Below are positions 27,453-38,886 of a stretch of 64,000 nucleotides of DNA, piece by piece. Source of the DNA: Hybos culiciformis (Eukaryota; Arthropoda; Insecta; Diptera; Hybotidae); assembly GCA_964007475.1 (NCBI GenBank), contig OZ023273.1, forward strand, positions 31,921,287 to 31,985,286. The letters are read 5' to 3'. The notes under the pieces are model-generated. The model was not told where the DNA came from. It ran no database searches and saw only the letters and a program-made list of their open reading frames with translations. The stretch's first letter is position 1. Each line of letters opens with the position of its first letter. Made by a program: the position numbers and the translations under genes.

Positions 27453-30400
27453 TTAGTAATAAAAGGTTTGCTATTATCGTTTTTCCTGATAAGCATTTTT
27501 TGTTTAATTTTTAATTTATTAGTTCATTTAAAAAATATTGCAGGAACACAGGTTTTATTATTTATCGTTTGATTCGCGAAAATTTTGTAAAAACTTTTTA
27601 TTCTTTACATAATTTTTTTTTTACAAAAGCTTAAAAATTAGAAAAGTAAATCTTTTGTTTTTTGTTTTGTTTTTTTTTTTTTGGTAATATTCCCAATTTT
27701 TTTTTTTTTTAATTTTTAAAGAAAAACTTTGAAAATATTTACTGATTTAAGTTTTTATAAACAAAAATTGTGAATATCTAAGGGAAGATAAGTATTATGT
27801 TTAATGGAAAATAATAATTTTTTATTAAATTCCCACAGACAAAAACTTTTGTTATTTAAAATTTTTTAGAAAAGAAAATTTTTCAATTTATAATTTTTTT
27901 ATTATAAAATTTTTTTTATTTATTTTTTTAAGCTTACGATGCTTTTTGATAGGAACGAATATCAAAAGAGTATAAAACACAAATAAAAATAATAAGAAAT
28001 AAACTTGTCGTACTGAAATTTTTATATAAATTTTTTGTTTTATTTTTACTTGGTTCCCCAGAAATTAAACATAATATAACATTTAATATAAAGTTTTCCA
28101 ACCAACGAAAAACTGTATAAAAATTAAATATTAAGCGAAAATAATATAATAAAATAAATTTTTTTTTTTGTAACCTAACCGTTGTTTGATTTTCAAGAAA
28201 TTTGCATTATTTTCACATAATTCATCTATGTTTTGCGACATTTTAATTTATATATTACCTAGGTATAGTTTCTATTTTAAATTGAAACAAGTTTCAATAA
28301 AAATGAAAATATCAAAAAAATAATTGAACCAAAAGAAAAAAACAAAAAGGAAAAATAAACTCTAATTAAGTTTCGAAAAATTGATAAAATAAATAATTAG
28401 TCCTGTACAATTTTCTCTTTGAACAGCATAACACAAAACATATTTCAGTCCTATAGCATTAATCAAATTAAAAAAAAAAATAAAAAATAAATACCATGAG
28501 ATCTTTGAACTCCAAAGGATTTTGAAACAAAATAAATTGTTTTTTAAATATACCAAACTTGAAAAAAATTAATAAAACCAAAGGAATATTTTTTTATAGG
28601 CTCATCAAAAAGATAAATGATAAATTTTTGTACGTATTTAAAGAAATACCTTATTTTGTTTTGGGTTTATTAGTATTATTATTATTTTTTTTTGAAAAAC
28701 TTCAGAGAAAAATATTGAAAAAAAGAAATCTAAATATTATTTTGGAAATGAAAATTAATCGTTTCTTTTTAACTATACATCAACCAAAAAGTAGTCTGCT
28801 CTGGCATTCTCATTATTCATTGTCTATGATGCCTTGTACTTGATAAGAATCATCTCTAATTTCATTTTTTGTGGTTTTATTTATATTTGGGAATTTTAAA
28901 GTTTTTAAAAACTATTATAAAATTAAAAATTTATAAACTTTTTATTAATTTCTTTAAAGTTTTTAAAAAGGTTTATAATAAAATTTTACGAACAAACTGC
29001 CTAAAGATAATATATAGAAAATTTTCTCTTTGGTTTTTTCAGAGATTAATTATTGTTTCAAATTTCTTCTTTTTACTTTTAATATGAAAGTAGATGCAAT
29101 ATACATTCAATATATTTAAAACAAATTCGAAATTTTGGAAACAAAATAATAATTAAAGTGTTAAAATAAAGAAATACTAAATATATTTTTTTTTCGAACA
29201 TTTAAGTAAATTTTATATGCACTATTTGGATATTTTAACAAGTGAATATTATAATAATTACAATTTTAATTGCTTTTAAATTTATTAGATTTATTTTTAA
29301 TATGAAAATATCAAAAGGAGAAGCGTTTCTTCGAAATTTTCAAGAAGTGGAACGCCGTTCCCTCGCTAACTCCCTTCATCAACATCTTTGTCCATTAAGA
29401 CTAAATTAAGGAAAGAAAAATTGAAAATAAATATTTTATTTCTTATAAAATTCTTTTAGATTGACATTTTTTTTTTATATCCTGAAACTTTCAGGAATTT
29501 TAATTTAGATCATTAAAATGTTTAGTTTTTTTTTTATTTCAAAGAGAATGTTAAATATTATGTAGAAAAAAAACATGTATACAGATTATTTAACTTAAAT
29601 TCTTTATTTATATTATATAATTATATATATTTATTACATAAACACATTAATTTTTTAAATTCTAAAAATCTTTTGCATTTTTAAATATTCAAAGAGATTA
29701 AATATATTGTTTTTAATTCAAAAATTCGCAATTTCAATCTAAAAACATATCATAGATAAAATCTTTAATATAAAGTTTCGAGGTACGGAAAATAAAAGAT
29801 ACGGAAGATCTCAACAGGGTTTCAATTACACTAGAATTGTCTGAAACAATACAAACTGTGATATTTTATTTTGTTTATAAAAATATATTTATATGTTAAT
29901 AAGACGGTTGATCCCACCAAAATACAGCACAACATTTCTTTTTTTTTAAGTCATTTCTGTTAAGGAAAATTCCATGATTTTAGAAATGAAAGCTTTTTGA
30001 AATTTGAAATTTTATCTGCACAGTCTATTAAAATCAAAAATAAAAGTAAATTTTTTAAATTTTAGTAATAATTAAAGATTAAAAGAAAAACAAAATTTAT
30101 AAACATAAATATATCGTAATTGTGAAGCTACTTATTTTTTAATACATTTTTCTGTACACACGCATTTTATTATGTATCAAGGTTATTATTTAAATTAATA
30201 GAATATGATATGACCTATTTCCATGAATTATTTTTTTTTATAATTCATCTTAGATGTTAATTTTATGTCTGAATGTAAAATAGGAATTTTAAAGGAATTT
30301 AACTTAATTAATTAATTCATCAAGCCATTTTGTATAATACATAATTCCCTAATTTACATATGACATTGCAGATTCTTAAAACTGTTCTCTTTTTGTAAAA

Positions 30401-30482
30401 ATGAGGTTGAATTATTTAGAATTATTATAAGTAACATTTTGATCTTTATCATTTTCGAGATAATACCTCTTATAAAGAAGAC
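27453..30482. other. AT-rich stretch without a recognised gene
   Basis: Mostly homopolymer-rich sequence. One less AT-rich patch at 29310-29400 contains an ATG-initiated open frame of 36 codons (29302-29409, plus strand). It includes the residues EVERRSLANSLHQHLCPLRL. It has no known homologue that I recognise and no visible splice context, so it is not called a gene. Confidence 0.6.
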
Positions 30483-30550
30483 GTGAAGACATTTTTTAAA
30501 AATCTTTTAACACATATTTTTTGAGGTGTCAAAAAAGTTGAAAACAGGGT

Positions 30551-31257
30551 CTCGTTAAACCAGAAATATATGTTCTAGCTAAACCTCTGCGCAACCTTTT
30601 CTACCTTTCATACTCACTTGGCATTTCCCCACCAAGTGGAAAGTTGTGCATGTTCAGCCTATTCCAAAAAAAACGATAAATGCGATCCCTCTAACTACAG
30701 GCCTATTGCGCTTATCCTCTCCAAAGTAATGGAATCTCTCATTAATAATAAAGTTAAAAAATACCTTGAATGCAACAAATTGCTGAGTGACCAGCAATAT
30801 GGTTTTCGTACGAAAAGATCGTACGAATAGATCGACTGGTGATCTGATGACATATTTATCCCACAAGCTCAACGCCAGCCTTCACAACTCCGGTGAGGCT
30901 TGTGTTATTGCTTTGGATATAGCTAAGGCTTTTGATCGAGTGTGGCACTCTGTCCTGATTTCTAAAGTTAAATCAATGGGTCTAGGATCAGCCTTTGTCA
31001 ATTCCAATTGGATCAGCAATTTTTTGTCTGGCCGCTCTATTCGTGCTGTTGTGGATGGGTACCAGTCACATATTTTCAACATTAACACTGGTGTACCCCA
31101 AGGGTGTGTTCTCTCCCCAACCCTTTTTTTAATTTTCATTAATGATCTTCTGCAATCAACTCTTAATCCCATCCACAGCTTCGACGATGACAGTAACTTG
31201 GCAGCATGCTATGATTTTATTAATAGGAAATCAGCATCTTCAAATGCTGTTACGTAA
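30551..31257 (+). pseudogene. Reverse transcriptase domain of the LINE, frameshifted
   Basis: The reading frame must be changed several times to follow the domain. The fingers region reads LRNLFYLSYSLGI (from about 30588) and then, after a shift, CDPSNYRPIAL. A 13-bp tandem duplication near 30806-30831 breaks the GFR..RSTGDL motif. The open segment 30787-31254 contains palm motif A (ALDIAKAFDRVWH, aspartates at 30916-30918 and 30934-30936) and motif B (TGVPQGCVLSP, from 31087). Catalytic motif C reads FDDD at 31180-31191 where the family has FADD or YADD; the two catalytic aspartates remain but the small residue before them is changed. An NSNW insertion sits between motifs A and B. Confidence 0.88.
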
Positions 31258-31990
31258 TTTTTTGCAAAGTAGCATAAATCACCACCTTTCCAAAATTTCA
31301 CAATGGGGTCTTCTCAACAGAGTTGAGTTCAACGCTTCCAAAACTCAATGTTGCCTAATTTCTAGAAAGCTGTCAAATTTTGATCCCCAATTTTCTTTTC
31401 AAGGCGAAAGTATTGCCAAATCTCTGGAAGCCTTGACATTTTAGGTTCGAAAATAACCAGCGATTTAAGCTGGAAAATTCATATTTTCGAAACGGCGAAA
31501 AAAGCAGCTAAATGTCTTGGTTTTTTAAAAAGATGTAAACAATACTTTTTCCCCTCTAATCTCTTAAACATTTTTAAATCCTACATACGACCAAAATTAG
31601 AATACAATTCGCATATATGGGCTGGTGCTCCCAAAACCCATCTGAATACCTGGACCAAATTCAGAGGAGGGCTATTAGATTGATAAACAATCACCAAACC
31701 ACCAGCTCATTAACATCACTCAACTACCGTCGTAATGTAGGTTCACTTTCTATTTTTTATAAATACTTTGTTGGAATGGATACGTGTTCCCTGGAAGTAA
31801 AGGCCCTACTTCCTCAACTTCAAGTATTTTCACGCCAAACACGTACCGCTTCAACGTCACACCCATTCTTCGTCAAAATTGTGATGTGATAGAACGAGCT
31901 TCGGACATTCGTTTTCAATTCGTACCTCGAGAATGTGGAATGCTCTCCCATCAAAATTGTTCCCGACAGCTGACGGACGTTTGATTACTT
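31258..31990 (+). pseudogene. Post-reverse-transcriptase region of the LINE, frameshifted
   Basis: Pieces in changing frames match the C-terminal part of CR1/Jockey-type proteins: NRVEFNASKTQCCLIS near 31317-31365, then KAAKCLGFLKRCKQYF (about 31501-31550), IRPKLEYNSHIWAGAP (about 31584-31631) and LDQIQRRAIRLINNH (about 31649-31695). Further down are traces of the terminal segment, with words such as PREC.MLS at about 31922-31950. At least three more frame changes occur here. No separate RNase H domain is evident. Confidence 0.8.
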
Positions 31991-32149
31991 GTGTCGCTTT
32001 AAGAAGAGTGTAAATGATTACTTACTATTACTAACTGTCCCACTTGTTAATCCTATCTAAATTTCCTCTCCCCATTACCAAATCCTTTAAGTATAAAAGG
32101 TATCCAACCTAGTGATTTGGTAACTTTAATAAAAAAAAAAAAAGAAGAC

Positions 32150-34163
32150 AACACCAAATATGTTCTATCAAACTATGTAACTATTAGAGTGCTATTCAAA
32201 TTTCTTTAATATGATGTAGGGTGGGTACATATTTTAAATTTAAAGATTTTGGGTTTTTAAATATGTTTTCCCTGTTCTCTAAACTATTTTTTTAATAATA
32301 TTTTGGATCTATTTTAAAATCGGAATTTCAATCCTGAATGCAAGTCTAGCTTTACTTATAAATATCGGAATTACAGATATCAAATACTAGAAAGGTTTAA
32401 AAATAAAAATATGGAAACAATTTTAATTAATAATGGTTTGCATATAAGCTTGTTTATTGAATGTAACACATTAATTTTTTTTGTTTGTAAAAATTCACAC
32501 AATTTAATAATAATTAAATTATTTAAATTTTTCTTTACATTGTTTTTTATTGTATTATTTATTCTCTTGTATAGTTATGATATAATATGTATAATAAAAA
32601 TAGTATGATACAAACCACACTTTTTATTCCACCTGTCATTTTTCTGAATTTAAATTAAAATCTTTTGTTTTTAACAGAATTCATACTATTTAGTATAATA
32701 TATGTATGTAAAATTGTGAAAAAAAAATTCTACATATAGTATGTATACAACATACTACGTAAAAGTAAATAAATTCGCAAAAGATATCAATTTTTGAAAT
32801 TTTATTTGCGTTTTATACATTTTTTTTTTGTTAACGAACGTCAGAAATAATTATTTAAAAAAAATAAATTTCAAAATTGTCACTCTGCTGGTTCAGTTCA
32901 ATTTTTATGGCATATAATTATAGCACATAAAATTATATGACTACAATGTAGAGATGATCCTTACGGCTTTCGAATTTTTGATTTATGAAAGTGTACTCAT
33001 TAATATCATAAAAATATAATTACAATATTATTTCAAATTGAAAATCGTCGTTATAAATTCATCTATTGTAGAAAGTGCACTATAAATTTATGCTTATTTT
33101 TAGATTAAAATCATAAAGGAAAAATAAAATAGAATTTTAAGTTTAATGCTTTTCCTTAATAATGCTTGACATTATGATATTTTACCAACAGCATCATTTA
33201 TAAGTTTTTTTTTTTTGTTGCATACTCTATTTTCATTATGAAACTTATATTAGACATTATATATACAATATACTATTATAGTTTATTCATAATTTTCCTG
33301 AATTCATTTTTAATAAGTAAATTTTTTTTGAGAAACAAGATTATGTACATACAATACATAAAAAAAGCTGTGCAAGAAACAAAATAAGCTATGAAAATGT
33401 GCTTAATAACTTGAATATTAATTAAAATAGGATTTAATGTCAAATAAACCAACAAAAAAACGGTGGTAACTTTTTACTCGCTAGTTTTGATTCTAAGTAA
33501 AATCACAAATGAACCCTTTATAAACATCACTAAGGTATAAGAGTAAACATAGTTATTATTTATTATACTTAACTTGAAAACAACACTTAAGAGTTGTATA
33601 TAAGGTGCTAAATTTAAAAAAAGAAAATATTAATATTACAGTCATAAGCCCTTTTTAAGGCATAAGATTTTTGCCTAAAGTATTGCGCTAAAATTTCAAA
33701 GTAAATAAAAAATAATAACTATAAATATATTTTATAATAAAAGCATATTTTATGGTTATTAAATTTTATTTTGATTTTCTTTTTTTTTTCATATCACCTT
33801 TATAATATATTTTATATAATATTAAGTACGTAAGTCTGCTAAATATTTTTATTAAAGAAATTTATATACAAACACGAAATACATAATAATTAATCATTTT
33901 AAAAAAAAAAAAAATTAATATTGATCCTCTTATAGGGTTATTATATGTTTATCATTAATGAATTCAAGCGTAATACTATTGTGTGTATTTATTGAAATAC
34001 TTGATTGAATGTTTATAGCGCACCTCAAGTGGAATAAATAAATGTTGTATACATACTATACAAGCATATATGTATATTTTTGTACATTGATGTAATAAAT
34101 CATATATCGCTAAGTTAATTTTCTTCCTTCATTATAAAAAAAAAACACGAAGCAGTCATAGGA
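32150..34163. other. AT-rich non-coding stretch, no gene seen
   Basis: Low-complexity sequence; short open frames only. No repeat unit or transposon end recognised before the hairpin that follows. Confidence 0.7.
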
Positions 34164-34349
34164 ACTGCCGAAAGAAGTTTATACTTAAAGCTTTAAACTA
34201 TGAAATAACAGTGGCTATAAATGATGGGCTGCTCAGTACAAAATGTAAATTAAAATAAAAATCAGCCCAGCATTCCAAAAGCAGTCCATTATTTGTAGTC
34301 ATTATTATTTCATAGTTTAAAGCTTTAAGTATAAACTTCTTTCGGCAGT
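34164..34349. repeat. Long near-perfect hairpin (MITE or foldback)
   Basis: The arms 34164-34208 and 34305-34349 are perfect 45-bp inverted copies, beginning actgccgaaagaag and containing the palindromic word aaagcttt. Pairing continues inward for about 24 more bases at roughly 18 of 24 positions, between 34209-34232 and 34281-34304; several mismatches are G-T and would be G-U pairs in RNA. The loop is about 48 bp. It could be a MITE, or if transcribed a long hairpin RNA. No target duplication is evident. It lies directly against the satellite units that follow. Confidence 0.85.
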
Positions 34350-34365
34350 GAGTGTTTTTTTTTTA

Positions 34366-34536
34366 TATTTTGAGCCAGGACGACTCTAAAAGTAGCTAGC
34401 TACCCAAAACTTTTGGTCAGGTAATCTTTATTTCACCGGCGCTACCTATTTAAAAAAAAATAATTTTTTTTTGCATATTTTAAGCAGGGAAGACCCTAAC
34501 CATAGCTCCCTATCCAAATTTTTTGGTCAGGTAATT
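34366..34536 (+). repeat. Satellite units U1 and U2 (about 110 bp each, U2 interrupted)
   Basis: U1 (34366-34475) starts tattttgagccaggacgac and includes ggtcaggtaatcttta, tttcaccgg and gctacctattt. U2 starts at 34476 with tattttaagcagggaagacc and follows the same order up to ggtcaggtaatt, where the minisatellite begins. The units belong with U3 and U4 at 35581-35776. No coding potential is apparent. Confidence 0.8.
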
Positions 34537-35512
34537 CCACCCTCACTTCCAATCTCACTTCCGCCCTCACTTCCGCCCTCACTTCCGCCCTCACTTCCGC
34601 CCTCACTTCCGCCCTCACTTCTGCCCTAACTACCAACCTCTCTTCCGCCCTCACTTCCGCCCTGATTTCCGCCCTCACGTCCGCCCTCACTTCCGCTCTC
34701 ACTTCCGCTCTCACTTCCGCCCTCACTTCCGCCCTCACTTCCGCCCTCACTTCCGCCCTCACTTCCGCTCTCACTTCCGCCCTCACTTCCGCCCTCACAT
34801 TCTCCCTCACTTCCGCCCTCACGACCACCTCCGCTTCCGCCCTCACTTCCGCCCTCACTTCCGCCCCCACTTCCGCCCTCACTTCCGCCCTCACTTCCGC
34901 CCTCACTTCCGCCCTCACTTCCGCCCTCACTTCCGCCCTCACTTCCGCCCTCACTTCCGCCCTCACTTCCTCCCTCACTTCCTCCCTCACTAACGCCCTC
35001 ACTTCCATCCTATTTTCCGCCCTCACTTCTGCCCTAACTACCAACCTCTCTTCCGCCTCACTTCCACCCTCACTTCCACCCTCACTTCCGCCTTCACTTC
35101 CGCCCTCACTTCCGCCCTCACTTCCGCCCTCACTTCCGCCCTCACTTCCGCCCTCACTTTCGCCCTCACTTCCGCCCTCACTTCCGCCCTCACTTCCGCC
35201 CTCACTTCCGCCCTCACTTTCGCCTTCACTTCCGCCCTCACTTCCGCCCTTATTTCCGCCCTCAATTCCGCCCTCACTTCCGCCCTCACTTCCGCCCTCA
35301 CTTCCGCCCTCACTTCCTCCCTCACTTCCGCCACCACTTCCGCCCTATCTTCCGCTCTAACTTCTGCCCTAACTTCTGTCCTCCCTTCCGCCCTCCCTTC
35401 CGTCCTCCCTTCGGCCCTACCTTCCGACCTCTCTTCAGCCTTTACTGCCGTCCTCTCTTCAGCCTTTACTGCCGCCCTCTCTTCAGCCCTTACTGCCGCC
35501 CTCACTTCCTTC
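34537..35512 (+). repeat. 12-bp minisatellite, about 80 copies of ccgccctcactt
   Basis: Nearly 1 kb of the 12-mer ccgccctcactt and close variants, C/T-rich on the plus strand and G/A-rich on the minus strand. It is by far the most GC-rich part of the window. A distinctive variant block, ctgccctaactaccaacc, occurs at 34621 and again at 35029, 408 bp (34 units) later, so part of the array was duplicated as a block. Near the right end the unit becomes a 24-mer built from cttcagcctttactgcc. The period is a multiple of three and lacks stops in five of the six frames, which explains the long minus-strand frames (34496-35044 and 35038-35544) encoding repeated EVRA/VRAE tetrapeptides. They need not be genes. 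Confidence 0.95.
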
Positions 35513-35776
35513 CTTTTTTTGGGCAGGTAATCTTGATTTCTCACCCGAGCTACCTATTTTGAAAAAAAATTATTTTGGTATATTTTGAGGCGGGAAGACT
35601 CTAACTGTAGCTTCGTACCTAAAATTTTTGGTCAGGTAATCTAATTATTTCACCGGAGGAAAAATTTTTTTTTAACATATTTTGAGCCGGCACGACCTAA
35701 CCGTAGGTCACTGCCCAAAAAATTTTCGGCAGGTAATCTTTATTTCACCGGACCTACCTATTTTGAAAAATAAATT
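35513..35776 (+). repeat. Remainder of interrupted satellite unit plus units U3 and U4
   Basis: After the minisatellite the interrupted unit resumes with ttttttgggcaggtaatctt and cgagctacctatttt. U3 (35581-35677) and U4 (35678-35776) repeat the order: tattttgag, a degenerate segment with g..gac..taac.gtag, an A/T run, caggtaatct, tttcaccgg, and in U4 acctacctatttt. The units differ by many substitutions, so the array is old. Confidence 0.8.
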
Positions 35777-36634
35777 TTAGTTGTTAAATAATTTGTAAAC
35801 GAAAGATTTTTAAAAAATAATTTGAATTTAAATTTTCCGCGCTAAATTATTTTGTTTTTACAAATGACAAATGATTATTGAGTGGACTCATTTTTTTTGA
35901 GTATTCAAACGGTACAGCATGTCGTTTTTTTTTTAACTCGAAATTCGAATGAGTAAAATAATTTTTACCCCCTACAGAATTACTCATTTATATCATACAC
36001 CGCGCCTAAAGAAGTATAAACTTCAAAAAATTATATAAAATTATGAATAGAAGAAAAGGAAAAAAAAAAACAGAAATATGGCTAAATAAAATTAAGAGAT
36101 AAGAGAAAATTAGAATCAGGATCTTATTTTTAAGAATTAAGAGTAGGTATGCAAAAATTTTGTTGAACCAGAATCTAATAATATAAAATTTTGCATTAGT
36201 AAACTGGATTTATACGTACAGAGCAAAGTCTCATATGCCTGAAAGAGAAAGTGGATAGTATACTTTTATCAGAACTTTATAGCAACAGGAAAATAGCCTA
36301 CAATATTCAAACTCTTGCTATAAAACTAATACACCGAATTACTATTATTATCAGTAAATAAAGATTACTTTTTTGTCAAAACTTTTTCTTGGCTTTTATC
36401 CTTTTTCGAAAGGATGTTCTAACAGCTTCTTTTAAAACTATTCTCTTTTGTAAAAATCAACTTACAACAATAAATGGATTGATTCCATTTATCGTTTTAT
36501 AAATATAAGGTAAAAAGTAGCAATGGGCAAAGAAGGATTTACAAGCGAAGTACTCCGAAGTCCTTAAAATTTTTATTTTTTTTTGAAGTGAAACTTCTTT
36601 AGAGGCATTGTGATTGAGAGTGAAAAAAATGTAA
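35777..36634. other. AT-rich non-coding stretch, no gene seen
   Basis: No gene or clear repeat. The short palindromic word tcgaaattcga occurs near 35938. Confidence 0.65.
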
Positions 36635-36690
36635 GTGTCAAAAATGTAACGCCGAGTGTCAAAAATGTAACGCCGAATGTCAAAAAAAAA
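36635..36690 (+). repeat. Short tandem repeat, 21-bp unit, two full copies plus partial
   Basis: gtgtcaaaaatgtaacgccga repeats at 36635-36655 and 36656-36676, followed by a partial third copy that runs into an A tract. It lies about 100 bp left of the hAT fragment junction at 36792. Confidence 0.85.
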
Positions 36691-36791
36691 GAAAAAAGAA
36701 AAAATTTATGTGTCAGCTGATGATAAAACCGACAGCCGCTTGCAACTTAATGAAGCTTATCAGCGCAATAACCTACTCTATATTGGCTCAG

Positions 36792-36914
36792 AAAATTTCA
36801 AAAAATATGTTCCGGGATGGTTTTTTCCATCCTAAGAAGTGGTGGGATGAGTTTAGAATTATTTAGAAGTACCGTGATGGCATCCCACCCCATCCCGCCT
36901 CACTTCGAGCACTG
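36792..36914 (+). mobile_element. Right-end fragment of the hAT family (piece of copy 2)
   Basis: This 123-bp piece matches the last part of the complete copy (about 8312-8436), including tatgttccgggatgg, cctaagaagtggtggga, and the terminus cacttcgagcactg. Its left edge is abrupt. It shares the variant tttcaaaaaatatg with the piece at 39951-41022, where copy 1 has tttaaaaaaatatg. The terminus is followed by the palindromic 8-mer catatatg at 36915-36922. Confidence 0.9.
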
Positions 36915-36922
36915 CATATATG
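36915..36922. repeat. Target-site 8-mer catatatg beside the hAT right end
   Basis: The same 8-mer abuts the opposite end of the family at 41023-41030. Because catatatg is its own reverse complement, it survives inversion unchanged. Confidence 0.75.
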
Positions 36923-38265
36923 TCAATAATTTTTTATACTTTCATATACTTACAGTTTTGTTATTGCGTATAGTATTCATCAGTATGGCTACGATATTTC
37001 TTAATCGAATTCCGTATTAACCTTAATTGTACGAACACAAAGTTATGATAAATTAAATAAGTAAAACAGAACAGCGATGCATTTCGAAAACATACTGTTT
37101 TTTGGGTTTTTCCTCAGTTTTTTTTTTTTTTTTTTAACTTTTACTAATGTTAAAAAAAATTTTAGTGAAAAGAAATAAATTTAATAGCTCGACCTGTAGT
37201 TTGATATGATGTTTTAATGTTTATTTTTTGCACTTCGGTGAGATAAATAAAAAAAACTAAAAAAATTTTTTTTATCCTCAAAATGGTAATCTTGTTATGA
37301 AAACCACTAAGTAATTTCCTTCCTATTTCGTTAAAATGAAAATTATGGTAGAAAAAAATTTTATTTTTTTTATTTATTATGTTTATTTTCAGGGATTTTA
37401 AAAGGCATTTTGAAATTATGAAAAATAAAAAAAAATAATAAAAAATCCAACAAAGTTTTTACTTTTTTGTTGAACAATTTTTTTTATACTTTTACAATAT
37501 AAATTAAATTAAAGCGCTGCATGATGAATAAATGTAAACAATTTAATTAATAACGTGATGTATGAAATATGAACAAACTTTATTTAGATCTTGTTGTGTT
37601 TCCTTTACATCGTTCAAATTTTAGAAATCATAATTAGGTTATTTCAATATAGCAGCAAAACTTAAGAAATTGGTTCAATAATTGTTGGTTAAAAAAAATT
37701 TTCATAAGACCGTTCCAAGAAGTCCATTAAATAGTAAAAAGAAACTTTTAATAAAACACGCGTCCTTTCGGAGATACTTTCGAATGGGGACAACGTAATC
37801 ACCTAACTTTAATTTAGGATATCGGGACTCAGAAAATATATGTCGTTATATCCGCAAATGCCATCTAGTGGACGTGCTGTTTTTTTCTTAAATTGGTTTT
37901 TTTTTAATTCTCTCGATAACAGTAAATCCTAAATCCTTGATTTTTTTCTTTAAATGAAGATAATAAAATTCTCCGCATTTCAAAAAAAATATGTGAGTCT
38001 CGGGACACACGGAAGAAGTGAAACTTCATGGTAAGTAGAGCGGCTAAATAAATATTTAAAATGACCAAATGCATATAAGACATGACGCCAATCGATTTTT
38101 TCGCCGGCGACTAGTTGATTTTTTCCTTCGACTGCTGCGGCCAGTCGACTTAAAATAATTTGTTTTGGGGGAATTCGGCGGCTTAGAAAAAATTAAACAA
38201 AAAAAATTAAAAACCAGCGACTACTTAGATATAAAAATATTTAAAAATTCTAAAATACTTTTTAA
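36923..38265. other. Non-coding segment inside the inferred inversion
   Basis: AT-rich with two less AT-rich patches: about 37755-37880 (includes gcgtcctttcggagat and ccatctagtggacgtg) and about 38000-38160 (includes ggacacacggaagaag and cgccggcgac). Neither has a domain or RNA fold I can name; they are probably old transposon remains. The 9-mer actttttaa at 38257-38265 is the left target duplication of the element that follows. Confidence 0.55.
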
Positions 38266-38886
38266 GGTACCTGGAATATTCGTCTAAAATAATTCGTCTA
38301 TAAATGATTAGTCTAAAAACTATTAATCTAATAACATTTCGTCTAAAAGTGCAATTCGTCTAAAAACAATTAGTCTAAAAATTAATCATCTAATAAAATT
38401 TCGTCTAAAAGGGCAATTCGTCTAAAAACTTTTCATCCAATAACAGTTCTTCTAAAGTAGTTCGTTTCAGAAGGAAAATCGTTTGAAATAAATTAATTAT
38501 TAAAACTATATTGTATCAAATTCAACTAAATTATTCAATTTAAATTTAAAAAGAAAACAAATTTTCATTTATCATATTTTTAATATTTAATTTAATATTA
38601 AATTTGAGTAAAACGGAATAAGCGGACAATTCGTCTCAAATTAAGTAGTCACAAAATTCGTCCATAATCAGGGATTACAACCCTATTTAACAAAATTTTG
38701 CATGTAAATTGCGCGCATGTAAATTGCGAAATTGTTTTAGACTAATTGTTTTTAGACGAATTGTTTTAGATGAATTGTTTTAGACGAATTGTTTTAGACA
38801 AATTGTTTTAGACAAATTGTTTTAGACAAATTGTTTTAGACGAATTGAGCTTAGACGAACTGTTTTAGACGAATTGCCCGCGAACC
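38266..38886. mobile_element. Foldback/Mutator-like element with arms of 14-bp subrepeats
   Basis: The 9-mer actttttaa at 38257-38265 is repeated exactly at 38887-38895. The element begins ggtacctgg and ends gcgaacc, so both ends are GGT when read inward. The left arm (to about 38470) is built from degenerate copies of caattcgtctaaaa. The right arm (about 38733-38878) has roughly ten copies of the inverse, ttttagacgaattg, less diverged. The roughly 260-bp centre is AT-rich and non-coding. Arms of internal direct repeats plus 9-bp duplications are the hallmark of Foldback and Mutator-like elements. No transposase is present. Confidence 0.8.

Larger units (their letters stand above)
30483..32140 (+). 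mobile_element. 5'-truncated LINE (non-LTR retrotransposon), A-tailed
   Basis: Sequence clearly richer in G and C than its surroundings carries reverse transcriptase homology from about 30551 and ends in an A run at 32129-32143. Only the reverse transcriptase and the region after it survive; the first open frame and the endonuclease are absent, as in usual 5' truncation. A candidate 9-bp target duplication, aaagaagac, is present at 30474-30482 and 32141-32149, but it overlaps the A tail and could be fortuitous. Motifs place it in the CR1/Jockey/I assemblage of LINEs; the clade is not fixed. Multiple frameshifts show it is dead. GC content differs sharply from the flanks, as expected for an insertion. 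Confidence 0.9.

Noticed and set aside
30654..31172. Minus-strand open frames across the LINE
   Set aside because: They are antisense shadows of the plus-strand reverse transcriptase, which has clear motifs.
34496..35544. Two long minus-strand open frames encoding EVRA/VRAE repeats
   Set aside because: They are the translation of the 12-bp minisatellite. The period is a multiple of three and lacks stops in most frames, the frames shift where one base is lost near 35055, and there is no sequence outside the repeat that looks coding.
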